A stretch of DNA of 64,000 nt from Staphylococcus saccharolyticus. GTDB taxonomy: Bacteria > Bacillota > Bacilli > Staphylococcales > Staphylococcaceae. Numbering within the stretch: the stretch's first letter is position 1; each line of letters begins with the position of its first letter. The notes under the pieces were generated by a model. It searched no databases, was not told the DNA's origin, and worked only from the letters and a program-made list of their open reading frames with translations. Position numbers and translations under genes: made by a program. The stretch is from the NCBI RefSeq assembly GCF_900458815.1, contig NZ_UHDZ01000001.1, positions 2,046,001-2,110,000 on the forward strand, written 5' to 3'. Positions 37,873 through 47,533 of this stretch are shown in pieces.

Positions 37873-38637
37873 ATGCGTATTGATTCAAATGAAGGGACTT
37901 ATGAAAGTCTCATTAAAGATGTTGTCATGCTTGCAGCACGAATATTATTAGAGTCCGGTGCTGAGGGCACACGAGTAGAAGATACCATGTCACGTATTGC
38001 GACAAAGTTAGGCTATCCAGAAAGTAATAGTTTTGTAACTAACACTGTGATTGAATCCGTTTTACACAACGAATCATATCCTCGCTTGTATAGAATAAAA
38101 ACACGTGATACTAATTTAATTAAAATTTCTCAGGCTAATGAAATTTCACGTCAAATTACTCATGGCACTATAAGTCTTGAAGAAGCTAAGAGAAAGTTAG
38201 AAGACATATATGTAGCAAAGAGAGACAGCAGTCTTCCCTTTAAAGGTATTGCTGCAACAATCATTGCAATTAGCTTTTTATATTTACAAGGCGGACATCT
38301 AGTAGATGTAATAACTGCAGTATTAGCAGGCAGTATTGGATACCTTGTTGTCGAAATACTAGATCGTAAATTGCATGCCCAATTTATTCCTGAATTTATC
38401 GGCTCTTTAGTCATTGGTATGATTTCAGTATGGGGGCATTCTCTAGTACCTAGTGGTGATTTGGCAACTATTATTATCGCAGCTGTCATGCCGATTGTAC
38501 CTGGCGTATTAATTACAAATGCCATTCAAGATTTATTTGGCGGTCATATGTTAATGTTTACAACAAAATCTTTAGAAGCTTTAGTGACTGCTTTTGGGAT
38601 TGGTGCAGGCGTAAGTTCTATATTAATTTTGGTCTAG
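37873..38637 (+). CDS. ThrE-like threonine/serine exporter, large subunit (DUF1212)
   Basis: 254 residues. N-terminal cytoplasmic domain with LLESGAEGTRVEDTMSRIA (signature GAExxRVExT), then five membrane helices from about residue 120. It pairs with the small DUF3815 protein encoded 12 bp downstream; together they make the split form of the ThrE/YjjP-YjjB family, which exports small amino or organic acids. The true substrate is not known. Intact. Confidence 0.85.
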   Translation: MRIDSNEGTYESLIKDVVMLAARILLESGAEGTRVEDTMSRIATKLGYPESNSFVTNTVIESVLHNESYPRLYRIKTRDTNLIKISQANEISRQITHGTISLEEAKRKLEDIYVAKRDSSLPFKGIAATIIAISFLYLQGGHLVDVITAVLAGSIGYLVVEILDRKLHAQFIPEFIGSLVIGMISVWGHSLVPSGDLATIIIAAVMPIVPGVLITNAIQDLFGGHMLMFTTKSLEALVTAFGIGAGVSSILILV

Positions 38638-38649
38638 GAGTGCAGTAAA

Positions 38650-39108
38650 ATGTTTTGGTTATTCAATTTTTTATTTAGTTTTCTTGCTTCACTCTTTTTC
38701 TGTGTGATATTCGATGCACCTAGAAGACTTTATCTATCATGTGGTTTTGTTGGTGCATGTGGTTGGATGATTTATATTCTATTCCTTGATGGTTTAGAGA
38801 TTCATACAATTTATTCTAGCTTTTTTGGTAGCTTAGCTTTAGGTTTACTCAGTCATTATATGGCAAGACGTATGAAAGAACCAGTTATCATCTTTATGGT
38901 AACTGGCATTATCCCCCTAGTACCTGGTGGCCTCGCTTATGATGCGACAAAAAATTTAGTTTTACTTCATTTTAGTAAAGCAATTAATACAATGCTTGAA
39001 GTGACTCTCATTGCCGGAGCCATTGCATTAGGATTATTGTTTGCCGATCAAATTTCAAAAATCATTATTTCAGAATTCGATCGCACTCGCACAAGAAAAA
39101 GATTATAA
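38650..39108 (+). CDS. ThrE-like exporter, small subunit (DUF3815)
   Basis: 152 residues, four to five membrane helices, with the repeated IPLVPGG motif (GIIPLVPGGLAYDATKNL) shared with the C-terminal half of ThrE and mirrored in the large subunit (MPIVPGVLITNAIQD). It follows the large subunit gene with AGGAG in the gap. Intact. Confidence 0.85.
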   Translation: MFWLFNFLFSFLASLFFCVIFDAPRRLYLSCGFVGACGWMIYILFLDGLEIHTIYSSFFGSLALGLLSHYMARRMKEPVIIFMVTGIIPLVPGGLAYDATKNLVLLHFSKAINTMLEVTLIAGAIALGLLFADQISKIIISEFDRTRTRKRL

Positions 39109-39454
39109 AACAATAAACTAGTTTGATTCACAACTTCAAATGCATCACATTAATCTCGGATACTATCTTTTAATAGTCTTTTGATTTTATTACTAGAGAT
39201 AGATAGATTATGTATGACGCATCAATTCCTGAAAAATGAATCCCAAGCATAAAGCTGGTTGAAACAGCGCCCAAAGAACGCGAAACCATTCACTACTCAT
39301 TATTGAATATAAAAGTAGCAGTAAGAAGATTCCTAATTGCAATCATCTTACTGCTATTATTATTTGGTCATGCTGTCTCAGCCTCTTTTTAGAGATGATG
39401 CTAAGAGTATGATATTTCAATATCTAAGACATCTATTTTGGTTTTTTACATCAT
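39109..39454. other. Convergent intergenic region
   Basis: Between the thrE-like pair (+) and the amino-acid permease (-). Apart from the hairpin at 39315-39362, there is a GC-richer patch at about 39240-39290 (ccaagcataaagctggttgaaacagcgcccaaag...) unlike its surroundings. It could be part of a small RNA; no reading frame is credible. Confidence 0.35.
39315..39362. terminator. Bidirectional terminator
   Basis: Stem agcagtaagaagatt/aatcatcttactgct (39317-39331 with 39341-39355, one mismatch) between convergent genes. Confidence 0.65.
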
Positions 39455-40933
39455 TTATTTAGATTTACTCGGTTCATCAATTATATATTGGACTTCACTT
39501 TCAGAACGATTTAAAATTAATCGACTTAATTCATCATTATCCATATTCTTAAGTTTGGGATAACGAATGATAAAGAAGATTAAACCTATGATTAACCATA
39601 TACCCAATGCGATATATGATGGCCCAGAAAGTGCTGCAGGAGAGCCTGGAATAAGCAGTAATCCTAAGAAAATAAATGACACAATTGAACCAACAATAGC
39701 GAATGTCTTATAAATAGGTGCGTATGTATTACTTTGTTTATCATAACTAAATAATTTTACCGCAGATAAACATGTAATAAAGTATGCAATAGACACCCCT
39801 GTAGATGACGTATTAACAATCCATGTTAGTGCTGTTCTTCCTAACCATGGTGCTACCAGAGCTACTGCTACTAAAAATATAATCGCAACATATGGTGTTT
39901 TATGTCTAGAATGCAACTTACTAAATACTGTCGGCATGATGCCTGACCGTCCCATTGAAAATAGTAAACGACTTGAACTCATTAAGAATCCATTTAACCC
40001 AGTAAAAATCCCCATAATGATAGCAATAGCTAACACGGCAAGACCAATATAGCCAAAAGCTTCTTGAGTTACAGCACCTGTTAACCATAAGTTACCATTT
40101 AAACTTTTCGTTTGTGTGCCTAGCCAACCAGTGTAAAGTAACATAACAACATATGTTAGTGATGCTGCGAGTAAACTATATACAATTAATTTAAATGTTT
40201 TATTAGGGGCAAAGTTAAACTCTTCGGCAGTTTGAGGAATATTATCAAAACCAACGTAAGCCCATGGCGCAATGGCAACAATCAAAATGATAGATTTAAA
40301 CCATCCTGCTTTATCATTGGCTAAAGGTTGTAAATGGCTTAAATCAAAATTACTACCAAAGAAAGAGCCTAAAAACATTAATATAAATACAATAACCATT
40401 GCTACACAGAAATGGTATTGTAACGATCCGGAAACATTAGCTCCTCTAATCGCGATAAACATAAATACTAATAATAATATTGTAGCAATAATAATTTCAA
40501 TTATGTAAACATCCCAACCTGCAATCGTATATAACTTCCCATTATTTAATACATTCGGTAATAAAAATTTAATTAATAAACTAAATGCTGTTGCATTAAG
40601 TGCTACTACACAGACATAACCAAATGTTAAAAACCACGATGAGAAGAAACTAATATATCTTCCAAAACTTAAAAAACTAAAAGCAAATGCGCCACCAGAA
40701 ACTGGAAACTTTTCAACTAAAGCTCCATAACTCACTGCAATTAAAATCATAAGTAGTGCACCTATAACGATACCTATTGAAGATGCAATAGGTCCCGATT
40801 GTTTAATCCAGTCTCCAGGTAAAATAAAAGCGCCCCATCCGATACATGAGCCATAGGCAATTGCCCATACAAATTTCTCAGAAAGGTTTTGCTTAAGGTT
40901 CCCTCTATCTACATTCTTGTTTTTATTTTCCAT
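39455..40933 (-). CDS. APC-superfamily amino-acid permease
   Basis: 492 residues, about 12 membrane helices, intact. The signature GSCIGWGAFILPGDWI in the first helix and YGALVEKFPVSGGAFAF in the third belong to the APC family. The substrate cannot be deduced. It is a single gene; AGGTGAG is present before the ATG. S. aureus has a homologue at the same place, by memory of gene order. Confidence 0.85.
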   Translation of the reverse strand: MENKNKNVDRGNLKQNLSEKFVWAIAYGSCIGWGAFILPGDWIKQSGPIASSIGIVIGALLMILIAVSYGALVEKFPVSGGAFAFSFLSFGRYISFFSSWFLTFGYVCVVALNATAFSLLIKFLLPNVLNNGKLYTIAGWDVYIIEIIIATILLLVFMFIAIRGANVSGSLQYHFCVAMVIVFILMFLGSFFGSNFDLSHLQPLANDKAGWFKSIILIVAIAPWAYVGFDNIPQTAEEFNFAPNKTFKLIVYSLLAASLTYVVMLLYTGWLGTQTKSLNGNLWLTGAVTQEAFGYIGLAVLAIAIIMGIFTGLNGFLMSSSRLLFSMGRSGIMPTVFSKLHSRHKTPYVAIIFLVAVALVAPWLGRTALTWIVNTSSTGVSIAYFITCLSAVKLFSYDKQSNTYAPIYKTFAIVGSIVSFIFLGLLLIPGSPAALSGPSYIALGIWLIIGLIFFIIRYPKLKNMDNDELSRLILNRSESEVQYIIDEPSKSK

Positions 40934-41050
40934 AAATAAAACTCACCTCGAGAGTATAGTATACCCTAAAAGGCGAGTCTGTTAACTCAAATTGACTTAT
41001 TTTTAATTCTATAAAAAATTAAACTAAAATATTTCAGATTACTTCTGAAT

Positions 41051-41422
41051 CTAACCAGCAAATTTGAAAGTTGCAATAATTAACATCAACCATCCAATGA
41101 TAAATAAAATACCTCCAATAGGAGTAATCGCTCCTAAAACGCGAATTTCAGTTAGGGCTAAAATATACAATGAACCGCTGAAAAATACAATACCGAAGAA
41201 AATAAGCCATCCTGACCAACTTACATCGATTGAAGTAGTCCCACTAATTAGACCAATCATTAAAAGACCGAGTCCGTGATACATCTGATATGTCGTAGCT
41301 TTTTCCCAAACTGACATGTATTTTGGTGATAATTTATCATCTAATACATGCACACCAAATGCGCCTGTTCCCACAGCTATCATTGTGTTAAGCGCACCTA
41401 GAATTATAAAAATTTTCATCAT
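41051..41422 (-). CDS. DUF423 (YwdK-like) small membrane protein
   Basis: 123 residues, four membrane helices, with the DUF423 pattern [18 protein letters not shown] and GxItPiGGxLFIxGW ([15 protein letters not shown]). Function unknown. It is the last gene of an apparent ung-ywdI-ywdK operon. Two adjacent ATG codons (41422, 41419) follow AAAGGAG. Intact. Confidence 0.8.
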   Translation of the reverse strand: MMKIFIILGALNTMIAVGTGAFGVHVLDDKLSPKYMSVWEKATTYQMYHGLGLLMIGLISGTTSIDVSWSGWLIFFGIVFFSGSLYILALTEIRVLGAITPIGGILFIIGWLMLIIATFKFAG

Positions 41423-41437
41423 TTTAACCGTACTCCT

Positions 41438-41800
41438 TTATGTGTAGAAATCAAAAATAGATTCACCATTTCCGATGTTGTCATCTGTTGTCATTATATT
41501 TGAAGATGAATCATGTTTCCTCTTCATTGAGGCTGGTATTTTACCACCCATTGCTTTAATTTCTGCTACAGAGACATCATTAGTCTTTGTACGTGACTGT
41601 GTTGATTCATTACTGGCATGTGTTTTTAAATGTGACACAGGCATATTCGATTGATTAGTCATAGCACTCACATTGGTACTAAATAATGACGTTAGTGTAT
41701 GTATTGCATACATATGCTTTTCAAATTCAGCATCTGTTTGAGCTTCCTCAGCTTGCACTAACTCTCGTTCAATGAATTGAACAATTTTATCTTGGTTCAT
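41438..41800 (-). CDS. YwdI-like (DUF5327) protein
   Basis: 120 residues, soluble. An N-terminal acidic helix (IVQFIERELVQAEEAQTDAEFEKHMYAIHTL) is followed by a low-complexity Ser/Thr/Asn stretch and the short conserved SVAEIKAMGGKIPASM. It lies between ung and DUF423 with gaps of 10-15 bp, the same order as ywdI in Bacillus. Function unknown. Confidence 0.7.
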   Translation of the reverse strand: MNQDKIVQFIERELVQAEEAQTDAEFEKHMYAIHTLTSLFSTNVSAMTNQSNMPVSHLKTHASNESTQSRTKTNDVSVAEIKAMGGKIPASMKRKHDSSSNIMTTDDNIGNGESIFDFYT

Positions 41801-41810
41801 AACGTATCAC

Positions 41811-42461
41811 CTAACTTTCACACCAATGAATAGGCGTTTTACCTTTTGATTGCAAGTACTCATTTGTTCTTGAATATGGTTTAGATCCAAAAAATCCTCT
41901 AAAAGCTGATAACGGGCTTGGATGTGGTGATTTGATAATAAAATGCTTAGTATTATCAATCAGTCTTTCTTTTTGTTGAGCAGGTCTACCCCATAGAATA
42001 AACACTATATTCTCTCGATACTTAGAAACAGCAGTTATCACTTCATCAGTAAACGTTTCCCATCCAATATCTCTATGAGAATGCGCTTGTCCTTGACGTA
42101 CTGTTAACACAGTGTTTAACAATAAAACACCTTCTCTCGCCCAATCTTGTAAATGTGGAGATGTTCTATGACAACCAATATCATTTTCAAGTTCTTGATA
42201 CATATTTCTTAAAGAAGGTGGAAACTTAGCATTAGGTTGTACTGAAAAAGCTAAGCCATGTGCTTGATTAGGACCATGGTAAGGGTCTTGTCCAAGAATG
42301 ACTACTTTAATGTCTTCAAATGGTGTTAAATCAAATGCTTGATATATATTTTTACGATCAGGATATACAATTTGTGTCGTATATTCTTTTTCTAAAAAGT
42401 CATGCATTGCCTGAAAATCGTGTCTTGACTTAATATCATGAAAAACTTCTGACCATTTCAT
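41811..42461 (-). CDS. ung: Uracil-DNA glycosylase
   Basis: 216 residues, intact. It removes uracil from DNA. Water-activating Asp59 in [28 protein letters not shown], and the DNA-intercalating loop SPHPSPLS near residue 180 with the conserved His. First gene of the ung operon; GAGGTG before the ATG. Confidence 0.96.
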   Translation of the reverse strand: MKWSEVFHDIKSRHDFQAMHDFLEKEYTTQIVYPDRKNIYQAFDLTPFEDIKVVILGQDPYHGPNQAHGLAFSVQPNAKFPPSLRNMYQELENDIGCHRTSPHLQDWAREGVLLLNTVLTVRQGQAHSHRDIGWETFTDEVITAVSKYRENIVFILWGRPAQQKERLIDNTKHFIIKSPHPSPLSAFRGFFGSKPYSRTNEYLQSKGKTPIHWCES

Positions 42462-42633
42462 TCTTATTCACCTCTCGATATATTTTAACATATCCACATC
42501 TAAAAGATATTTAAATAAAAATGAACAATACTATAATGTCAACTTATATACTTGATTGGTTTACATTTCGCTTTGTTTTGACTATAGTACTATTAAATAT
42601 AATTGATTTACTAAATTCAGGAGCGTCATAACT

Positions 42634-43629
42634 ATGTGCACAGGTTTTTCATTTTTTACAACACAAAGCTATCATTATTTAGCGAGAACGATGGATTTTT
42701 CATTTGAATTTAATGGTATCCCGACCGTCGTCCCTCGTCACTATCATTATCAATTTGATTTAGAATCAAACATGTGTCTTGAACATGGTTTCGTTGGCAC
42801 AAATTTGAAAGTAGGACGTTATCGTTTTGGTGACGGTATTAATGAACATGGCTTAGCAATCTCAAATCATTACTTTACTGGTGAAGCTTCCTATAGTTCT
42901 CATCGACGCTATGGTTGCTTTAATCTGGCGCCGGAAGAATTTATTGTTTGGGTTTTAGGATTTATTAAAAATATCGACGAATTAAAACAAAAAGTTAAAA
43001 ATGTTAATATTATGAATGAGAAAAATACAACTTTAAACATTGTACCGCCACTTCATTTTATGATTACTGATGAATCAGGTCGTACAGTTGCTGTTGAACC
43101 TCACAATGGATTATTAATTGTTAAAGATAATCATATAAAGGTACTATCAAATGCTCCGAAACTAGAATGGCATATAGAAAATTTAAGAAATTATGCCTTT
43201 CTACATCCTCAAAAAACAACAAATCAATTAGTAGGCAAAGTATTGGTACGATCTATGGGATGTGAAGCTGGAACAAACGGGCTCCCTGGGGGTTACACAT
43301 CCACGGAACGCTTTGTAAGAGCAACGTATTTAAGACATCATCTTCAAAGTTCGAACAAAGAAGCAGAAAACCTACAAAATTGTTTTAAAGTATTAGAGTC
43401 AGTGAGTATCCCTCAAGGTGCAGTCATTGATGCAAATGAAACTCATTATACCCAATATCAATTAGTTATGGAAAGTAAGGAAAGATGCTATTATATTAAG
43501 CCATATTTTAGTAATCAAATCTTTAAAGTTCAATTAACTGAGGAAAACCTGTGTAAAGATGATATGACATTTCTTCCTATCAATCACGATTTAAAATTTT
43601 CTTCTCTATTGTATAGCTCTAGACGATAG
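42634..43629 (+). CDS. Choloylglycine hydrolase / penicillin V acylase family protein
   Basis: 331 residues. Ntn-hydrolase with nucleophile Cys2 exposed by Met removal (MCTGFSF), Arg18 and Asp21 (ARTMDF), Asn near 78 (AISNHYF), Asn near 175 (LSNAPKLEW) and Arg near 228 (STERFVRAT). All catalytic positions of conjugated bile acid hydrolases are kept. Bile salt or N-acyl amide hydrolysis is likely, but specificity cannot be told. Single gene, TCAGGAG site. Intact. Confidence 0.85.
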   Translation: MCTGFSFFTTQSYHYLARTMDFSFEFNGIPTVVPRHYHYQFDLESNMCLEHGFVGTNLKVGRYRFGDGINEHGLAISNHYFTGEASYSSHRRYGCFNLAPEEFIVWVLGFIKNIDELKQKVKNVNIMNEKNTTLNIVPPLHFMITDESGRTVAVEPHNGLLIVKDNHIKVLSNAPKLEWHIENLRNYAFLHPQKTTNQLVGKVLVRSMGCEAGTNGLPGGYTSTERFVRATYLRHHLQSSNKEAENLQNCFKVLESVSIPQGAVIDANETHYTQYQLVMESKERCYYIKPYFSNQIFKVQLTEENLCKDDMTFLPINHDLKFSSLLYSSRR

Positions 43630-43721
43630 TAATTTTAATGTAAAAACATTGAATGATTTAGCCGATCTAATAAACGTAGTATGATGATGAGTATATTAGA
43701 AATTAATGGGAGTGAAGAATG

Positions 43722-44553
43722 ATGGCATTAAAAAAAGTACTAACTATTGCAGGTTCTGATACTAGTGCCGGTGCGGGTATGCAAGCAGATCTTAAAACCT
43801 TTCAAGAATTAGATACCTATGGAATGGTCGCATTAACATCCATTGTGACTATGGATAAAGAAACATTGGTCACACGATGTCACACCTTTAGATATGAATG
43901 TCTTTGAAAAACAACTTAAAACTGCAATTTCAATTGGCCCAGATGCGATTAAAACTGGTATGTTAGGAACTCAAGAAATTATTAAGTGTGCCCAAGAAGC
44001 GTATGAAGCATCTGGTGCAGACTATTTCGTAGTCGATCCAGTAATGGTATGTAAAGGTGAAGATGAAGTACTTAATCCGGGAAATACTGACGCAATGATT
44101 AAATATCTATTACCTAAAGCTACAGTTGTCACTCCAAACTTGTTTGAAGCTGGACAACTTTCCGGTTTAGGAAAATTATCATCCATTGAAGATATGAAAA
44201 AAGCAGCTCAAATCATTTACGACAAAGGCACACCACATGTCATTATTAAAGGTGGTAAAGCTTTAGATCAAGATAAATCTTATGACTTATATTATGATGG
44301 CAATCATTTTTATCAATTAACTACAGATATATTTCAACAAAGTTATAATCATGGTGCAGGATGTACGTTTGCTGCAGCAACAACTGCTTATTTAGCAAAT
44401 GGCAAAACCCCTAAAGAAGCAGTAATAGCTGCAAAAGCTTTTGTAGCATCAGCAATAAAAAATGGTTGGAAAATGAACGACTTTGTTGGTCCCGTTGATC
44501 ATAGCGCTTATAACCGCATCGAACACATCGACGTTGACGTTACTGAAGTATAA
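43722..44553 (+). pseudogene. pdxK: Pyridoxal kinase / ThiD-family kinase, +1 frameshift
   Basis: Ribokinase-fold kinase of about 276 residues. [23 protein letters not shown] opens normally. At 43866-43867 an extra T turns [16 protein letters not shown] into an out-of-frame reading that stops at 43907; the other frame continues to 44553. The late part has VDPVMVCKGEDEVL and the anion hole NHGAGCTFAAA. The two Cys match the dual-Cys pyridoxal kinase recalled from S. aureus rather than a strict ThiD. Loss would remove one B6/HMP salvage kinase. A fragment could start internally at 43894. Confidence 0.88.
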
Positions 44554-44560
44554 AGAGATG

Positions 44561-44592
44561 GAAGTGGGGACAAAATTAGTTGTCCCAGCTAC
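44561..44592 (+). repeat. Partial STAR-like 5' hairpin
   Basis: gaagtggggacaaaattagttgtcccagc matches only the first hairpin of the STAR-like repeat, directly after the kinase stop codon. It may be a solo end left by deletion and could serve as terminator. Confidence 0.5.
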
Positions 44593-44647
44593 ATTCTTCT
44601 ATAAAAACTTGCGCTTTTATAATCATTCAACTAAAGAATAAGAATCC

Positions 44648-44684
44648 TAGACCTCTATCGCATGATAGAGGTCTATTTATTTTA
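44648..44684 (+). terminator. Terminator after pdxK
   Basis: Perfect stem tagacctctatc/gatagaggtcta with four-base loop, followed by TTTATTTT. The rest of 44554-44877 holds no gene except the vraX promoter side. Confidence 0.8.
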
Positions 44685-44877
44685 TACACACTTTACAATT
44701 TAAAAAAACTGTTTAACATTTTATTCCTTAAAAGCCTCCTCTCAATCTCTACACATAAAGTCTTAGAAGAACGTCCGATAATCGTCGTATTTAAAGTTGA
44801 TACTATAGCCCCATGTTTTTTATGATTTTTTCGTTTACTATGTTTAGTGTAGAGAGATAAAGGAGGTCATAGACAAC

Positions 44878-45046
44878 ATGATTATCTACAAACAAAATAT
44901 AGAAAATGGAACACCCATTTATGAAATCATAACTAAAACTTTCAAGACTATTACAGTTAAATGTGATGAAACCTTCAGCAAATATGAAATCTATAAATTG
45001 CTCTCTACTAGAAAATGACGTTGATAAAATGCAACTGAGTTATTAG
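44878..45046 (+). pseudogene. vraX: VraX cell-wall-stress protein, frameshifted near C-terminus
   Basis: It starts nine bases after AAAGGAGGT. MIIYKQNIENGTPIYEIITKTF and VKCDETFSKYEIYKLLS match VraX, a 55-residue staphylococcal protein strongly induced by cell-wall antibiotics under VraSR. After KLLS a two-base loss at about 45005 gives TRK-stop; the other frame reads LENDVDKMQLSY-stop, the normal VraX end. The truncated product would be about 46 residues. Confidence 0.82.
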
Positions 45047-45226
45047 TTCAGTTAGCGTCATTATTACACCTAGACAATGCATAAAAGTCTAATTGAGAAT
45101 TTGAGAATCAGAACTGGTATTCTATCTGATTGCCTGACATAATGAGTTTTTAAAGTTTTTTGTCTCCTAACTCTTAAAGCTTTAAAAGCCATTCAATCAT
45201 CCCTAAAAAACACTCACCTTAATATG
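45047..45226. other. Intergenic between vraX and the proP terminator
   Basis: 180 bp with no gene. It contains gagaatttgagaatcagaactggtattc, a weak imperfect repeat, and nothing else recognisable. Confidence 0.35.
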
Positions 45227-45307
45227 AAAAACGCTAATGTTAACCAAACATAGTATCCGTTTGAAGCTCGGAGAGAACCTTTGAGCATTGTTAACATTAG
45301 CGTTTTT
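45227..45307. terminator. Long-loop bidirectional terminator between vraX and proP
   Basis: Perfect 18-bp arms aaaaacgctaatgttaac / gttaacattagcgttttt (45227-45244 and 45290-45307) enclose a 45-base loop. T-runs close both strands. The loop is far longer than in ordinary terminators. Confidence 0.7.
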
Positions 45308-45356
45308 ATATGTTATTAAATAATGATTAATCGTTTCATTGCTTACTCATTCATTT

Positions 45357-46775
45357 TTAGAAATTTTCTTTTTCTTGTCTTTCTTTAATCCACCATAATG
45401 CTTTTTTAGGATGTTCTTCATAATATTTTCTATCTTTTTCATTATCAACATTAGGATAAGAACCTTTGAGCGACTTGCCTGAGGTACTTGCATGAAGGAG
45501 TGTAATAACTAAAAAACCTATAATACTAATTGCAGTTAAATAGTATGCTGGCGTTAAAATATTACCTGTTGACTCTACTAACCAAGAAGCAACCAAAGGT
45601 GTAGTACCGCCAAATAACGAAACAGATATGTTAAACGTTACAGATAAAGTACGGTATCTAATATGAGTATAGAACATTGTAGGTAATGATCCAGGCATAG
45701 TTGCTTCATATGTTGATAAGAAGAAACCTAAAATAAAGACACCAATAATAATCAAAGGTAGTGATTTCGTACTTAATAAACTATATGCAACGATACTTAA
45801 AAGTGTAAGTCCACCTGCGCCAAATAAGAACACTTTTTTCTCACCAATTTTATCAGCTAGCTTACCAAACATAAGTGCAAGTGGTATCATTACTGTCATG
45901 ACACATGTAATTAATACACTTGTTGTCGTTCCATCTAATTTTACAATTTGACCAAGGTAAGTTGGTAAATAAGCCGTTACAGAATAATTGGTAACGTTAA
46001 AGATGACTACTGCTATGAAACAAACAATAATATCTTTATAGTAATAACGGATAATAGTAAAGAATCCTATATTATCTCTCTGAGGTGTAGTGGCAACATC
46101 ATTTTCATAAACTGGTGACTCTTCAAGTTTACGTCGTAAATAAAGTCCAAATAATCCAAGGAATAGTCCTAAAATAAATGGAATTCTCCAACCCCATGCT
46201 TGCATTTGATCATGAGTAAGGAAAAAACTTAATAAAGCAATCATAATTGAAGCTGTGATATAGCCAGAAAGTGTACCAATTTCAAGTCCACTACCTAGAC
46301 TATTACGTCTATTATCTGGTGATGATTCAGCAACATATGTCATCGCTCCAGCATATTCACCACCAGTAGAAAATCCTTGTAATACCCTAGCTAACAATAA
46401 CAACACTGGCGCCCAAATTCCTATCGTATCATAGTTGGGTAGTAAGCCAATCGTAAGTGTCGATAATGCCATTAGAATAATTGTTGTTGTTAATACAACT
46501 TTACGTCCATATTTATCACCGATAATACCAAAAACGATACCACCAATAGGTCTTAATAAGAACGCGATAGCTAAAGCTGCAAAGGTAAATATCTGTTGTA
46601 TTTGTGGATTATCTACTGGAGAGAAGAAATTCGCTCCTATGTATGCTGTTGTATACGCATAAACACCAAAGTCAAACCATTCCATGGCGTTACCGATACC
46701 GGTAGCTACAACGGTTTTTTTCGCTTTTTTACCGTCTACCATGTTAATTTGATTTTTATCAAAATTCATGTTCAT
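45357..46775 (-). CDS. proP: ProP-type osmoprotectant:proton symporter (MFS)
   Basis: 472 residues, 12 membrane helices, intact. [24 protein letters not shown] is the metabolite:H+ symporter opening, and [14 protein letters not shown] is the MFS loop 2-3 motif. [13 protein letters not shown] near the end also fits. It imports proline/betaine-type solutes by homology. A good GGGAG site precedes the ATG. Its position beside the vra genes matches S. aureus gene order. Confidence 0.88.
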   Translation of the reverse strand: MNMNFDKNQINMVDGKKAKKTVVATGIGNAMEWFDFGVYAYTTAYIGANFFSPVDNPQIQQIFTFAALAIAFLLRPIGGIVFGIIGDKYGRKVVLTTTIILMALSTLTIGLLPNYDTIGIWAPVLLLLARVLQGFSTGGEYAGAMTYVAESSPDNRRNSLGSGLEIGTLSGYITASIMIALLSFFLTHDQMQAWGWRIPFILGLFLGLFGLYLRRKLEESPVYENDVATTPQRDNIGFFTIIRYYYKDIIVCFIAVVIFNVTNYSVTAYLPTYLGQIVKLDGTTTSVLITCVMTVMIPLALMFGKLADKIGEKKVFLFGAGGLTLLSIVAYSLLSTKSLPLIIIGVFILGFFLSTYEATMPGSLPTMFYTHIRYRTLSVTFNISVSLFGGTTPLVASWLVESTGNILTPAYYLTAISIIGFLVITLLHASTSGKSLKGSYPNVDNEKDRKYYEEHPKKALWWIKERQEKENF

Positions 46776-46959
46776 AACACTCCCTTGTGATATGTTACAT
46801 AATTATACGACGTTAATTAAACTTGTCAAATTAATTCATATTAATTTAATTTATAAAATTCAAGTTTATTCATTTTACAGAAATTTAAACTCAACTTTTG
46901 AAATTGCTTACATTAATAAAAATATAGGGAGTTAAAAAGTATTATTTATAATTTTTTAT
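46776..46959. other. proP upstream / vraC downstream spacer
   Basis: AT-rich, presumably with the proP promoter. No gene or hairpin is recognised. Confidence 0.35.
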
Positions 46960-47533
46960 CTATATTTTTGTTATAACTAATTTTACCCCTTCTATCTCTT
47001 CTGAAACTATAATTTGGTCTTCTTACTTAAATGAAAAATATAAATTATCAGCTATACCAACAGGTTTGAGATATTTAATGTTATACTATGACCAATGTAC
47101 ATTTAATTCACCAAATACGATTTCACAAATTAATTGACCCGGAACTATATCATAGTGAAGCGGATTCAAATCATTTGCTAATGATAAATGTTTGATCTAT
47201 ATTTATGCATGTATTTTCATCTTTATTTATTTCTAAACGATAGGTATATTTAACTATATTTCTAACTGTCTTTTTTGAAAGTTGGCTTAAGGTCGCCTGA
47301 TAAATCTAGTTAGTTGCTAATTTATGAATTTCCTTTATTTGTGTCTCTACCAATACAATTGTATTATTTATAAAAGAATTATAAATTTTAAACTCTGGCC
47401 ATAACTTTGCACACATCAATGTAGGTACATTGCCTGTAAATTCTAAATTAAATAACTCACAAGAATTTTGTACCTCGTCATTAGTAAAACGTATTGTTCT
47501 ACCCTCTTTACAATCTTTCAAATAAAGCAGCAT
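46960..47533 (-). pseudogene. vraC: VraC, multiple lesions
   Basis: It starts at ATG 47533, overlapping the end of vraB. The first frame reads MLLYLKDCKEG through VPTLMCAKLWPEF and ILVETQIKEIHKLATN-stop at 47306. Later frames give TVRNIVKYTYRLEINKDENT, then LNPLHYDIVPGQLICEIVFG with NIKYLKPVGIADNLYFSFK and a stop at about 46960. The last part is MaoC/hot-dog-like. At least four stops or shifts are present. VraC is the third gene of the vraA-vraB-vraC set in S. aureus. Confidence 0.7.

Noticed and set aside
39195..39300. Riboswitch in the thrE/permease gap
   Set aside because: The gap lies at the 3' ends of two convergent genes, so no downstream gene could be controlled.
44580..44825. 81-codon plus-strand frame before vraX
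   Set aside because: It starts in a STAR hairpin, runs through a strong terminator and has no coding character.
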